Positions 14,939 through 23,142 of a stretch of 64,000 bases of DNA are shown in pieces. Made by a program: the position numbers and the translations under genes. Numbering within the stretch: position 1 is the stretch's first letter; each line of letters opens with the position of its first letter. The stretch spans positions 185,438 through 249,437 of the forward strand of contig JACKLO010000012.1 in the NCBI GenBank assembly GCA_024235915.1, in the 5' to 3' direction. The notes under the pieces are model-generated. The model had not been told where the DNA came from, searched no databases, and worked only from the letters and a program-made list of their open reading frames with translations. The stretch is from Burkholderiaceae bacterium. Its GTDB lineage: Bacteria; Pseudomonadota; Gammaproteobacteria; Burkholderiales; Burkholderiaceae_C.

Positions 14939-16480
14939 TCAGGCCAGCGCTGGCGTCAAGCGGTCGGCACAGATGTAGTGCTGGCGGTAGCCCTCGAAGT
15001 CCACGCTGTCGCGGGCTTCCAGCGCGGCTTGCTCGCGCAGCGAGGCCTCGGCCATCGCCACATAGCGGGCCTGGGCGTCGGCCGCCCAGGGCAGGGCGGC
15101 CAGGTCGGCGCAGGCTGCAGACGAACGTGCACGCGCGAAGGGGTTGAAGGCGTGTTCGTGATCGCGCGCCATGTCCGCGAGCATGCGCGCCGACGGCAGG
15201 CACGACGGTTGTTCCAGCGCTTCGCGGGCCTGGCGCACCGCGTCCTGGTGCTGGGTGCCACCAACGGCGGCGTCCAGCGCCTGGGCGATCGGTTCACACT
15301 CGGCCACCAGGGCCAGCGCCCATTCCTGCAGGCCCACCACACCGCCTTCGCAGCACTCCAGCATCAGGCCCGGCTCGCGGCCCTGCAGCGCCGTGCGCTC
15401 CTGGTTGCGGGCCATGGCGGCGATTTCCAAGGGGTGGTCCGGCGGGCTGTCGGCCAGCAGGCAGTGCAGCAGGAAGACGTCGATGAAGGCCAGCGTCGGC
15501 GCGGCCACGCCGATGGGCGCATACGGGTCCAGGTCCAGGCAGCGCACCTCGATGTATTCCACGCCGCGGTCGCGCAGCGCGTGCAGCGGCCGTTCGCCCG
15601 GGCGGATGGAGCGCTTGGGCCGGATCGTGCCGTAGAACTCGTTCTCGATCTGCAGCAGGCTGGTGGCCAGCTGCGCGTATTCACCCCCCGGGCTGCGGAT
15701 GCCCATGGCCTCGTAGGGCGGGTGGGGCAGCGTCAGCGCCGTGTGCAGCGAATCGGCATAGCGCTCCAGGCTGTTGTAGCTGACGGCCAGCGCGCCCTGG
15801 GCGTCGCTCTGGTAGCCCAGGCGGCCCATGCGCAGCGTGGTGGCGTGCGGCAGGCCCAGCGTCTGCGATGCCAGCGCCTGCAGGCCATGCGGGCGGCCGG
15901 CCACGAAGCTGGCCGAGACGGCCGGTGAGGCGCCGAACAGCGTCAGCAGCAGGAAGGCGCGGCGGCGGAAGTTGCGGATGAGCGCGAAGTGGTCCTCGTT
16001 GCTCAGCCCCGGCAGCGACCAGTTGTAGTGCACGCCGGAGATCGTCTGCATGCGCTTGCCATAGCGGTGGCCCAGGCCGATGCGGTAGACGCTCTTCGCG
16101 CGGCCGACATTGCTGGTGCCGAAGCGCGCCACCGGAATCGTCTCGTCGGCCGGCAGCGTGCAGGGCATGCTGGTGGCCCACAGCAGTTCGTCGCCCAGGC
16201 TGCGCACCACGAACTGGTGCACCTCCGTCAGCTCCTCCAGGCAGCTGCCGATGCTGCCGTGCACGCCGGTGATCAGCTCCAGCTGCGATTCGCTGAAGTC
16301 GGTGGTGATGAGCGGGTGCGTCAGCGCGGCCCCCAGCGCGGCCGGGTGCGGCGTCAGCGACAAGCTGCCATCGGGCCGCGCACGCAGGCCTTCGCGCTCG
16401 ATGCCGCGGCGGATGCCGGCCAGGCGGCTGGCGGGCAGGCGGGCAATGCGTTCGCGGAATCGTCGGGGATCTGGGGTCAT
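14939..16480 (-). CDS. gshA: Glutamate-cysteine ligase
   Basis: A 513-residue enzyme joining glutamate and cysteine in the first step of glutathione synthesis, in the cytoplasm. Hallmarks include GIEREGLRA near the N-terminus, TTDFSESQLELIT, MQTISGVHYNWSLP and LQIENEFYGTIRPKR. This is the proteobacterial group 1 GshA architecture and normal length. The ATG at 16480 gives the expected start. A 108-base gap separates it from the small RNA-binding gene upstream on the same strand. Confidence 0.92.
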   Translation of the reverse strand: MTPDPRRFRERIARLPASRLAGIRRGIEREGLRARPDGSLSLTPHPAALGAALTHPLITTDFSESQLELITGVHGSIGSCLEELTEVHQFVVRSLGDELLWATSMPCTLPADETIPVARFGTSNVGRAKSVYRIGLGHRYGKRMQTISGVHYNWSLPGLSNEDHFALIRNFRRRAFLLLTLFGASPAVSASFVAGRPHGLQALASQTLGLPHATTLRMGRLGYQSDAQGALAVSYNSLERYADSLHTALTLPHPPYEAMGIRSPGGEYAQLATSLLQIENEFYGTIRPKRSIRPGERPLHALRDRGVEYIEVRCLDLDPYAPIGVAAPTLAFIDVFLLHCLLADSPPDHPLEIAAMARNQERTALQGREPGLMLECCEGGVVGLQEWALALVAECEPIAQALDAAVGGTQHQDAVRQAREALEQPSCLPSARMLADMARDHEHAFNPFARARSSAACADLAALPWAADAQARYVAMAEASLREQAALEARDSVDFEGYRQHYICADRLTPALA

Positions 16481-16588
16481 GGGCAGCCGGGGTCAGGGGC
16501 GGTCGGCCGGTGCCGAGCGCGGGCCCGATTGTGGTGCGGCGGTCGATTTCGTGCAGGCGGCGGCCTGCGGCGGGTGAACGGTGTCGCT

Positions 16589-16810
16589 TCAGCCGGCCTG
16601 CACCGCAATGCGTTGCCCGTCGACGTCCACCACGTCACCGGCCCGCAGCTTGCGCCCGCGGCGCAGTTCCACCTCGCCGTTGACCGCGACTTCACCGGCG
16701 GCGATGCGCAGCTTGGCTTCGCCCCCACTGCCGGCCACGCCGCAGGCCTTGAGCAGGGCGTCGAGCGTGATGTGGTCACCGCGCAGGGCGAAGGGCTGTG
16801 CTGAAGGCAT
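16589..16810 (-). CDS. Small S4-domain RNA-binding protein (YbcJ-like)
   Basis: A 73-residue protein made almost wholly of one S4 RNA-binding fold (ITLDALLKACGVAGSGGEAK ... VAVNGEVELRRGRKLRAGD). YbcJ-type proteins of this size bind structured RNA and are thought to act in ribosome or RNA metabolism. The ATG at 16810 was chosen because it begins just before the S4 fold; the frame is open further upstream without homology. Confidence 0.8.
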   Translation of the reverse strand: MPSAQPFALRGDHITLDALLKACGVAGSGGEAKLRIAAGEVAVNGEVELRRGRKLRAGDVVDVDGQRIAVQAG

Positions 16811-16971
16811 GACGGGGCGCAAAGCCGGCATTGTCGCCGCGGCGCCTGGGCCACGACAGGTCGCCTGACCGGGGCGCCGAGGCCTGCGGTACAACGCGGC
16901 CATGCCGAGCCTGTGCCATCGATCCTGTCATGAACGCCACGCGTGCGCCGCGTTGTCTGGAGAACCCCCGA

Positions 16972-17223
16972 ATGCCCGCCGGTGACGACCTGCCGCCGCT
17001 GCCCGACACGCCCACGGGGCGCTTCCGGCACTACAAGGGCGGCGAGTACGAGGTGATCGGCGTTGCGCGCCACTCGGAAACGCTGGCGCCGCTGGTGGTC
17101 TACCGCCCGCTGTACGGCGCCGGTGGGCTCTGGGTGCGCCCGCATGCGATGTTCTTCGAGACGGTGGAGGTGGACGGCCAGCCGGTGCCCCGCTTTGCGC
17201 CCATGGCCGGGGATGGCTCATGA
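16972..17223 (+). CDS. DUF1653-domain protein
   Basis: An 83-residue protein with the compact DUF1653 pattern GRFRHYKGGEYEVIGVARHSET ... VVYRPLYG ... LWVRPHAMFFE. The function of the family is unknown. A GGAG ribosome site precedes the chosen ATG; an earlier in-frame ATG at 16930 is possible but has no such site. It overlaps the following HD-domain gene (ATGA at 17220). Confidence 0.85.
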   Translation: MPAGDDLPPLPDTPTGRFRHYKGGEYEVIGVARHSETLAPLVVYRPLYGAGGLWVRPHAMFFETVEVDGQPVPRFAPMAGDGS

Positions 17224-17810
17224 GTGATGGCTTGCAGACCTGGGTCGACTTCGCGCTCGAGATCGACGCGCTCAAGGGCGTGGAGCGCAAGTCCAAGCCG
17301 CCGGGCCTGGACCGCTACGAAAACGCGGCCGAACACAGCTGGCAGATCGCGCTGCTGGCGCTGGGCCTGGCGCCGCAGTTGGCGCCTGAGGTGGATGCAG
17401 CGCGTGTCGTCGGCATGCTGCTGGTGCACGACCTGGGTGAGATCGACACCGGTGACACCATCGTCTACGCCACCGAGGGCTGGGCCGAGCGCAAGGCGGC
17501 CGAGGAGGCCGCCATCCAGCGCATCTTCGGTCGCCTGCCCGCGGGGCGGGGCGATGCGCTGCGATCGCTGTGGCTGGAATTCGAGGCCGCCGAGACGGCC
17601 GCGGCGCGCTTTGCCCACGCGCTGGACCGCGCCATGCCGGCGCTGCTGAACCTGGCCAACGCTGGCCAGAGCTGGCGGGAGAACGGCATCAGCCATGCGC
17701 GTGTGGTGGCGCGCATCGGGCCGCCGATCCGCGACGGCTGCCCGGCGCTGTGGGACTACCTGGCGCCGCGGCTGGACGAGGCGCAGGCCAAGGGGTGGTT
17801 CGGCGTCTGA
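17220..17810 (+). CDS. HD-domain phosphohydrolase (YfbR-like 5'-nucleotidase)
   Basis: A 196-residue HD protein. The metal-binding residues are visible as NAAEHSWQIALL and LLVHDLGEIDTGD, with the later aspartate in FAHALDRAMP. This arrangement matches YfbR/HDDC2-type 5'-deoxynucleotidases, which remove phosphate from dNMPs. Substrate specificity is inferred from family only. It is translationally coupled to the DUF1653 gene. Confidence 0.8.
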   Translation: MSDGLQTWVDFALEIDALKGVERKSKPPGLDRYENAAEHSWQIALLALGLAPQLAPEVDAARVVGMLLVHDLGEIDTGDTIVYATEGWAERKAAEEAAIQRIFGRLPAGRGDALRSLWLEFEAAETAAARFAHALDRAMPALLNLANAGQSWRENGISHARVVARIGPPIRDGCPALWDYLAPRLDEAQAKGWFGV

Positions 17811-17836
17811 CGCGGATGCCGGCGGCTAGGGCAGCT

Positions 17837-17851
17837 GGGTCGGCCCGACCC
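17837..17851. terminator. Short hairpin between convergent genes
   Basis: GGGTCG-gcc-CGACCC forms a 6-bp stem in the 53-base gap between the HD gene and the PEP-CTERM gene. It is a possible bidirectional terminator; the stem is short and has no T-run. Confidence 0.3.
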
Positions 17852-17863
17852 GCCTGAGCGGCT

Positions 17864-18490
17864 TCAGCGGCGAACCCGGCGCCCGAGCAGGAAGCCCACG
17901 CCCAGCAACGCCAGCAGGCCGGCGTGCGGCTCCGGCACCGCGGGAATGGCAGCGGCGCGGAAGCGGAAGTTGTCCATGGCCAGGTGGTCGTAGTCGTCGT
18001 TGTCGAAGCCCCAGCCCATGCCGTAGATCAGGCCGCTGTAGTTGGCCTGCAGCAGCTGGGCCGTGCCCGTGAAGCGCATCCGGCCGGCGTTGCCGTCGTT
18101 GTCGCCGTTGTAGAGCACCTCGCCGTTCTGCCCGTAGAGCACGAAGAAGAAGTCGCCGTTGGCGTCAGCGCCTCGGCGGCTCCAGAAGTCGGCACCGTCG
18201 AAGTAGAAGGCGCCGTGGTCGGCACGGAAGACCCAGTTCGCGCCGACAGTGCTGGTGGCCAGGAAGTTGGCCTCGGTGTTGCCAGTGGACGGCGACATCT
18301 GGTACCACTGGCTGCCCCAGCTGAAGCCGCCGTAGCCCTCCGGCAGGTGCACACCACCGGTGGCATTGGGCAGTTCATCGAAGCCGAGCACGCCCGGCAC
18401 GACTTCGATGGCCTGAGCGGCCGGTGCCGCCAGGAAGCCGCTCAGCGCGGCGATGGAGAGGAACTTCAGGACAGAGCAGTTGCGCGACAT
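17864..18490 (-). CDS. PEP-CTERM sorting-domain exported protein
   Basis: A 208-residue secreted protein with an N-terminal signal peptide (LSIAALSGFLAAPAAQAIE). A beta-rich aromatic middle is followed by a C-terminal tag VPEPHAGLLALLGVGFLLGRRVRR: a PEP motif, one helix and a basic end. This tag is processed by an exosortase (EpsH/XrtA) encoded elsewhere, and such proteins are linked to exopolysaccharide and biofilm. The body has no recognisable enzyme motif. The nearest upstream gene on its strand is 268 bases away, so it probably has its own promoter. Confidence 0.85.
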   Translation of the reverse strand: MSRNCSVLKFLSIAALSGFLAAPAAQAIEVVPGVLGFDELPNATGGVHLPEGYGGFSWGSQWYQMSPSTGNTEANFLATSTVGANWVFRADHGAFYFDGADFWSRRGADANGDFFFVLYGQNGEVLYNGDNDGNAGRMRFTGTAQLLQANYSGLIYGMGWGFDNDDYDHLAMDNFRFRAAAIPAVPEPHAGLLALLGVGFLLGRRVRR

Positions 18491-18551
18491 GGGCGTGGGG
18501 CCAAGGGCCTTTGAGGTTTAAGTCCTGAGGCGCAAATCCCAGGCCACGCGC

Positions 18552-18570
18552 GCCCCGCGCTTGCGGGGGC
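18552..18570 (-). terminator. GC-rich hairpin after the acyl-CoA dehydrogenase operon
   Basis: GCCCCGC-gctt-GCGGGG(G)C makes a 7-bp stem with a four-base loop (one G bulged). It lies downstream of the gene ending at 18759 and upstream of the PEP-CTERM start. It may end the long minus-strand operon. The rest of the 18491-18758 gap shows nothing recognisable. Confidence 0.35.
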
Positions 18571-18758
18571 TGGGGGTGATGGCCGCACCGCTCCGGTGGC
18601 CTCATTTGAAATCAACGACTTGCAGCCGCCTGGCCGGCGTGGGCGAACGGCTCGACCGGTCCCGGGCCGGCGCTGGGCGGTCCTGTGGGATGCAGTTGGG
18701 CCATTTGCCCCAGTGCGTTGGGCCTGAACCCCCAGGCTTGCCCCCGGCTGCGCAGGCC

Positions 18759-21107
18759 TCAAGCGTCGGGCAACCCCAGGACCTGCCGCGCGACGATGTT
18801 GCGCTGGATCTCGTTGCTGCCGGCAAAGATCTTGGCACCCAGGGCGTTGAACAGCGGTGCCACCAGGTGCAGGTCCAGACCCTCGTCATTCACGTGGTCG
18901 CGCATCGCCCCGTGTTCCGCCGCGGCGTCGGCCAGTTCCAGGCCGATGCGCTCGAAGGTTTCGGTGGACCAGATCTTCAGCAGCGAGATGGTGGGCGGGA
19001 TGGCCTCGCCACGCTTGGCCAGGTCGGCAAAGCCGGTGTAGGCGGCGCGCAGGTCCTCGGTGTCCAGCAGCAGCCGGGCCCAACGGTCCCGGAACGCCGG
19101 GTCGGCGCACGGGCCGTCGCCCTGGTCGTCGCTTGAATCGTCAAACAGCCCGCGCTGCTGGGCCAGGCGTTCCAACTGTCCCAGCGAATACAACGCGTGC
19201 TTGGGGCTGCCGGTGAACAGGCGCTCGAAGCCCAGCAGCGCCTTGGCAATCGTCCAGCCCTGGTTCAGTTCACCGACCAGGTTTTCGCGCGGCACGCGCA
19301 CGTTGTCGAAGAAGACCTCGCAGAACTCCTGCTCGGCAGCGATGTTGCGGATCGGCCGCACGGTGATGCCCGGTGTCTTCAGATCCACCAGCAGGAAGCT
19401 GATGCCGGCCTGCTTCTTCACCGTCTTGTCGGTGCGCACCAGCATGAACATGTGCGTGCCGTCCGCGCCCCAGGTGGTCCAGGTCTTCTGGCCGTTGACC
19501 ACGAAGTGTTCGCCGTCCAGCACGGCCTCGGTGCGCAGCGCGGCCAGGTCGGAGCCGGCATCCGGTTCCGAATAGCCCTGGGTCCAGACGTGTTCGCCGG
19601 CCAGGATGGGCGGCAGCCAGCGCGCCCGCTGCGCGTCGGTGCCGAAGCGCATCAGGATCGGGCCCACCATCACCAGGCCCTGGTCCGGCGGGCGCGCCAC
19701 GCCGTGCTGCTCGAACGTCTCCAGGTAGGCGATCAGCTTGTCCGGCGGCAGGCCCATGCCGCCGTGCGCGGCCGGCCAGCCCGGCGCCAGCCAGCCCTGG
19801 CGCGACAGTGTCAGGTACCACTCGCGTGACTGGGCCCAGGTCTGGCGGTAGGGCAGGTGGCGGCGCTCGGGTGGGTAGTGCCGGCTCAGGAAGGCGCGCA
19901 GCATGCCGCGGAAGGCCGGCTCCGGCATCGCCGCCCAGTCCGCGGTGCGGGGGAAGTCGGGCTGTGTCCAGGCGGGGGTGTCGTCGGCGGCATCGGTGGG
20001 GCGCAGGCGCGCATATCGCAGGCGGTGCGCGCCCGGCGTGCCCAGGCGTGGCGCCAGCGCCAGTGCGCGCTTGAAGTAGAGGCCGATGTCGTGTTCGTCG
20101 GTGGTGCCGATGGCACCGTGCAGCTGCACCGCCAGACGCGTCACCTCGCTGGCCGCCTGCGCGCAGCGGGCCTTGGACCGGCTGGCGGCGCGCGCCAGCG
20201 CCACGGCATCGGTGCCGTCGCCGGCGTCGACCAGGGCCTGGCGCAGGCCGGCCTCGGCCAGTTCGACCTGGATCAGCGCGTCGACCATGCGGTGCTGCAG
20301 CGCCTGGAAACTGCCGATGGCGCGCCCGAACTGCTTGCGCGTGAGCAGGTAGTCCAGTGTCAGCTCGAAGGCGCGGCGGGCGATGCCGGCCAGCTCGGCG
20401 GCCTGCATCAGGCGCGCCTCGTCGGTGGCCGCGGCCAGGGCCTGCAGCACCCCGCGGCCCGAGGCCAGCAGGGTGGCCGGTGCAGCCTGGCACCGCAGTT
20501 GGCCGAGTGGCTGGCCATCCACTGCCGCGGCGTCGGTGCAGGTGAGCCCCGTGGCCTCGGCGGCCACCCACAGCAGCACCGGCTGGCCCGCCGCATCGGC
20601 GGCGCTGACGATCCAGCCGTCGGCACCTGCCATGGGCCGCACAAAGCGCTTGTGGCCCGTCAGTCGCAGGCCGTCCCGGCTGGCGCTCACCTGCGCTTCA
20701 CCGGGGCCGAGGTCGATCTCGCCGGCCCGGGTCTGCGCCGCCACGCCGGCGAGGCGGGCGCCGCTCACCAGGTCGGCCAGCAGGTTGTCGCGCAGCGGGC
20801 TGGCGGGCAGACGGGCCAGCAGCGCCAGCGGCCAGACTCCGGCGTCCACCAGCGGCTCCGGCAGGCCGTGGCGGCCGGCTTCGACGACGATGGCCGCCAT
20901 CGCGTCCAGCCCCAGGCCCAGGCCGCCGGCGGATTCCGGCACGCGCACGCTGAACCAGCCCAGGTCGGCCAGCGCCGACCATTCGGCGCGGTCGACGCCG
21001 CCGCCGGCAGCTTCCAGTGTCCGCGCGCGGCGGCGCGGGTCCTGCGCGGCCAGGTAGTCGGCCGCACTGTCGCGGAACATGGCGATCGCGTCGGCGTCGC
21101 TGCTCAT
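18759..21107 (-). CDS. Double acyl-CoA dehydrogenase (two ACAD modules in one chain)
   Basis: A 782-residue protein in which two acyl-CoA dehydrogenase modules are joined. Residues 1 to about 375 are a divergent, shorter ACAD (EWSALADLGWFSVRVPESAG ... LTLDYLLTRKQFGRAIGSFQ). Residues from about 390 are a complete ACAD with GYSEPDAGSDLAALRTEA and the C-terminal GSNEIQRNIVARQVLGLP. The family introduces a double bond at C2-C3 of acyl-CoA and passes electrons to ETF. Two-module ACADs occur in steroid and side-chain catabolism, where the halves mimic a heteromeric enzyme. It is the last gene of a minus-strand operon with a thioesterase, an amidohydrolase and a CMD-family protein. Substrate unknown. 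Confidence 0.85.
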   Translation of the reverse strand: MSSDADAIAMFRDSAADYLAAQDPRRRARTLEAAGGGVDRAEWSALADLGWFSVRVPESAGGLGLGLDAMAAIVVEAGRHGLPEPLVDAGVWPLALLARLPASPLRDNLLADLVSGARLAGVAAQTRAGEIDLGPGEAQVSASRDGLRLTGHKRFVRPMAGADGWIVSAADAAGQPVLLWVAAEATGLTCTDAAAVDGQPLGQLRCQAAPATLLASGRGVLQALAAATDEARLMQAAELAGIARRAFELTLDYLLTRKQFGRAIGSFQALQHRMVDALIQVELAEAGLRQALVDAGDGTDAVALARAASRSKARCAQAASEVTRLAVQLHGAIGTTDEHDIGLYFKRALALAPRLGTPGAHRLRYARLRPTDAADDTPAWTQPDFPRTADWAAMPEPAFRGMLRAFLSRHYPPERRHLPYRQTWAQSREWYLTLSRQGWLAPGWPAAHGGMGLPPDKLIAYLETFEQHGVARPPDQGLVMVGPILMRFGTDAQRARWLPPILAGEHVWTQGYSEPDAGSDLAALRTEAVLDGEHFVVNGQKTWTTWGADGTHMFMLVRTDKTVKKQAGISFLLVDLKTPGITVRPIRNIAAEQEFCEVFFDNVRVPRENLVGELNQGWTIAKALLGFERLFTGSPKHALYSLGQLERLAQQRGLFDDSSDDQGDGPCADPAFRDRWARLLLDTEDLRAAYTGFADLAKRGEAIPPTISLLKIWSTETFERIGLELADAAAEHGAMRDHVNDEGLDLHLVAPLFNALGAKIFAGSNEIQRNIVARQVLGLPDA

Positions 21108-21146
21108 CAGGCATCTCCTCTCGCGCCGCGCAGTGCGTCGGCTGGT

Positions 21147-21545
21147 TCAGGTCTGCGCGGGCCGGATCTGCCGCAGCGTGGCCGAGGCCCGTGCCACCTC
21201 CTGGCCCGCGCCATCGGTCAAGCGCGCCTCGCAGAAGGCCAGCGATCCGCTGGCGTGCACGCAGTCGCCATCGGCCCGCAACTGGCCGCGGCCCGGGCGC
21301 AGGTAGCCCGTCTTCATCTCCACCGTGGCCAGGGCCTGCACCGCCGGCAGCGCACGCCTGGCGGCGCGGGTGAGTGCCGCGTCCAGCAGGGTGGCGATGA
21401 GGCCGCCATGGGCATCGCCCCTGCGGTTGGTGTGGCGCGGCAGCAGGTCCAGCACCAGGGTCTCGCCGTCCAGCGTCACGCCCAGGTCGGCCAGGAACGG
21501 CACCTGCGCCGGCGGCACGGTGCTCGGCGCCCCGACTTCAGCCAT
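21147..21545 (-). CDS. PaaI-type hotdog thioesterase
   Basis: A 132-residue hotdog-fold protein with the family motif HTNRRGDAHGGLIATLLDAAL and the later strand GSLAFCEARLTDGAGQEVARA. It likely hydrolyses an acyl- or aryl-CoA made by neighbouring enzymes. Its start overlaps the end of the amidohydrolase gene by 8 bases. Confidence 0.8.
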   Translation of the reverse strand: MAEVGAPSTVPPAQVPFLADLGVTLDGETLVLDLLPRHTNRRGDAHGGLIATLLDAALTRAARRALPAVQALATVEMKTGYLRPGRGQLRADGDCVHASGSLAFCEARLTDGAGQEVARASATLRQIRPAQT

Positions 21546-22365
21546 ACAGGCGTTGCGGGTTGTGGTGCAGGATGTGTTCGGCCAGCGGGCCGGCCCAGGC
21601 GCGGCAGCGGGCCAGCCAGTCGGCCGCGTCGGGCACGGGCTGCACGCGCAGGTGCGGCCAGTCGCTGCCCCAGACCAGCTGGCTCGGGTTCTCGCGCTGC
21701 AGCGCCTGCTGGAAGCTGGCGCCGAGCTCGGGGTCGATGCCTGCGGGCAAATGGCGGTAGGCGCAGAGTTTGACCCAGGCACGGCCGCTGGCCAGCAACC
21801 GGCGCAGGGCGGCGAAGCCGGGGGCATCGATGCCGGCGGCGGCGTCGAAGCCGCCCATGTGGTCGATGACCACCGGCACCGGCAGGGCCTGCAGGCGTGG
21901 CGCGATGTCTGGCAAGGCCGCGTGGGTGGTCCAGAGCTCGGCGTGCAGGCCGGCGTCGGCCAGGGCCGGGGCCAGGCGTTCCAGGTCCGCCAGGCCCGGG
22001 CTGCCCGGGAAGTCCAGCCCGGGGCGGTGGCTGAAGCGCGCGCCGCGCACGCCCCGTTCGCGCAGACCGCCGAAGGACGGGTCGACGCCCGGGGTGGGCA
22101 CGATGACGCCGCGCCATTCGGGGTGGGCCGCCAGCGCGTCGAACAGCAGGCGGTGGTCGCTGCCGTAGGCGCTGGGGTGCACCAGCACGCCGTGGCGCAG
22201 CTGCAGGCGCCGCAGCAGCGCGGCGTAGTCCGCGTCGGTGGCCGGCGGTGGTGCGTGTACCGCGCTGCCCGCGAGCGGGTAGCGGTCGTAGGGGCCGAAC
22301 AGATGGGCGTGGCAGTCCCAGCCGACTGGCAGGGTGCCCGCGACCGCAGCCGATGCGGCCGTCAT
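21538..22365 (-). CDS. Amidohydrolase-2 family hydrolase (LigI-like lactonase)
   Basis: A 275-residue TIM-barrel metal hydrolase. It shows the first metal motif DCHAHLFGP, the barrel histidine in VVIDHMGGFD and the C-terminal aspartate in VWGSDWPHL. This set matches 2-pyrone-4,6-dicarboxylate lactonase (LigI) and related lactonases or decarboxylases of aromatic catabolism. The substrate is unknown here. It overlaps the upstream CMD-family gene (ATGA) and the downstream thioesterase gene. Confidence 0.8.
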   Translation of the reverse strand: MTAASAAVAGTLPVGWDCHAHLFGPYDRYPLAGSAVHAPPPATDADYAALLRRLQLRHGVLVHPSAYGSDHRLLFDALAAHPEWRGVIVPTPGVDPSFGGLRERGVRGARFSHRPGLDFPGSPGLADLERLAPALADAGLHAELWTTHAALPDIAPRLQALPVPVVIDHMGGFDAAAGIDAPGFAALRRLLASGRAWVKLCAYRHLPAGIDPELGASFQQALQRENPSQLVWGSDWPHLRVQPVPDAADWLARCRAWAGPLAEHILHHNPQRLYG

Positions 22366-22934
22366 CGCGCGCCGGCGTGCTGTGGAAGCGGGAACACCGG
22401 CGCCACGCCGTCGGGCAGCGGGATCTCGTGGGCGTTCAGCGTCATCGCCACCATGGTGTAGTAGCCCACCAGGGCGGTGAGCTCCACCACGGCACGGGCG
22501 CCGAAGCGCGCCAGCGCTGCGGCGTAGGTGGCGTCGGTCACCGAGCGCAGCCGGTTCAGTTCATGCGCAAAGCGCCAGACCAAGGCATCGTCCTCGGTCA
22601 TGCCGGCGGGCTCTTCGCCACGCTGCAAGGCGTCGAGCAGCGGCGCCTCCAGACCCGCCTTTTCACCCTCGGGCCGGTGCGCGTACCACTCGAAGGGCGA
22701 CTGGCAGGCTTGTGCCGTGACCAGGATGGCCAGTTCCGACAAACGCGGCGTCAGCGTGGTGCGGTAGCGCAGCAACTCGCCGAAGGCCTGCCAGCGGTCG
22801 GCCAGCTCGGGGTTGTAGAGCGCTGCACGCAGCGGGCCGCGCAGCTGGCCACGCGGGCCGGCGACGACGCGGTCGTGCACGGCCTTCTGTTCGGGTGTGA
22901 GGGTCTCGGGGGTGGGCAGGGGGATGCGCGGCAT
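22362..22934 (-). CDS. Carboxymuconolactone decarboxylase (CMD) family protein
   Basis: A 190-residue all-helical CMD/AhpD-fold protein (TPEQKAVHDRVVAGPRGQLRGP ... LSELAILVTAQACQSPFEWYAH). It does not show the CxxC of peroxidase-type AhpD; the sequence at that point is ACQSPFEW. It is therefore probably a decarboxylase or lactone-type enzyme. It is the first gene of the CMD, amidohydrolase, thioesterase, double-ACAD operon. An operator-like palindrome and a tandem repeat lie just upstream. Confidence 0.75.
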   Translation of the reverse strand: MPRIPLPTPETLTPEQKAVHDRVVAGPRGQLRGPLRAALYNPELADRWQAFGELLRYRTTLTPRLSELAILVTAQACQSPFEWYAHRPEGEKAGLEAPLLDALQRGEEPAGMTEDDALVWRFAHELNRLRSVTDATYAAALARFGARAVVELTALVGYYTMVAMTLNAHEIPLPDGVAPVFPLPQHAGAR

Positions 22935-22982
22935 GGTGGGCCGAGCTTATCGGCAGGGCCGCCCCGCACGCAGCCGCCACCG

Positions 22983-23001
22983 CCGCATGGCAGCTATGCG
23001 G
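22983..23001. promoter_or_regulatory. Recurring 15-base palindrome, copy A (before the CMD operon)
   Basis: CCGCATGGCAGCTATGCGG is an inverted repeat whose core fits GCATAGCWGCTATGC with one mismatch. It lies 48 bases before the CMD-family ATG. Matching copies occur at 28637, 45514 and 48218, all in promoter regions, suggesting a shared transcription factor. The adjacent LysR gene is a candidate, but this is not shown. Confidence 0.5.
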
Positions 23002-23047
23002 ACCTGCGCAAGCCGCGGTCGATGCCGCCGTTGATCGGGCTGTTGAT

Positions 23048-23119
23048 GCGGCCGTGAGCGCGGCTGTGAACGCGGCTGCGAATGCGGCTGCGAATGCGGC
23101 TGCGAATGCCGTGGCGAGC
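23048..23119. repeat. Six 12-base tandem repeat units
   Basis: Six tandem copies of a 12-base unit (consensus GCGGCTGCGAAT); three are identical and three diverged. They fill the space between the LysR stop (23143) and the operator before the CMD operon. Because 12 is a multiple of three, every frame stays open and gives meaningless Ala/Asn-rich or Arg-rich peptides. No gene is assigned here. Confidence 0.85.
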
Positions 23120-23142
23120 GCGGCCCTCAAGGCCGCGGGGCG

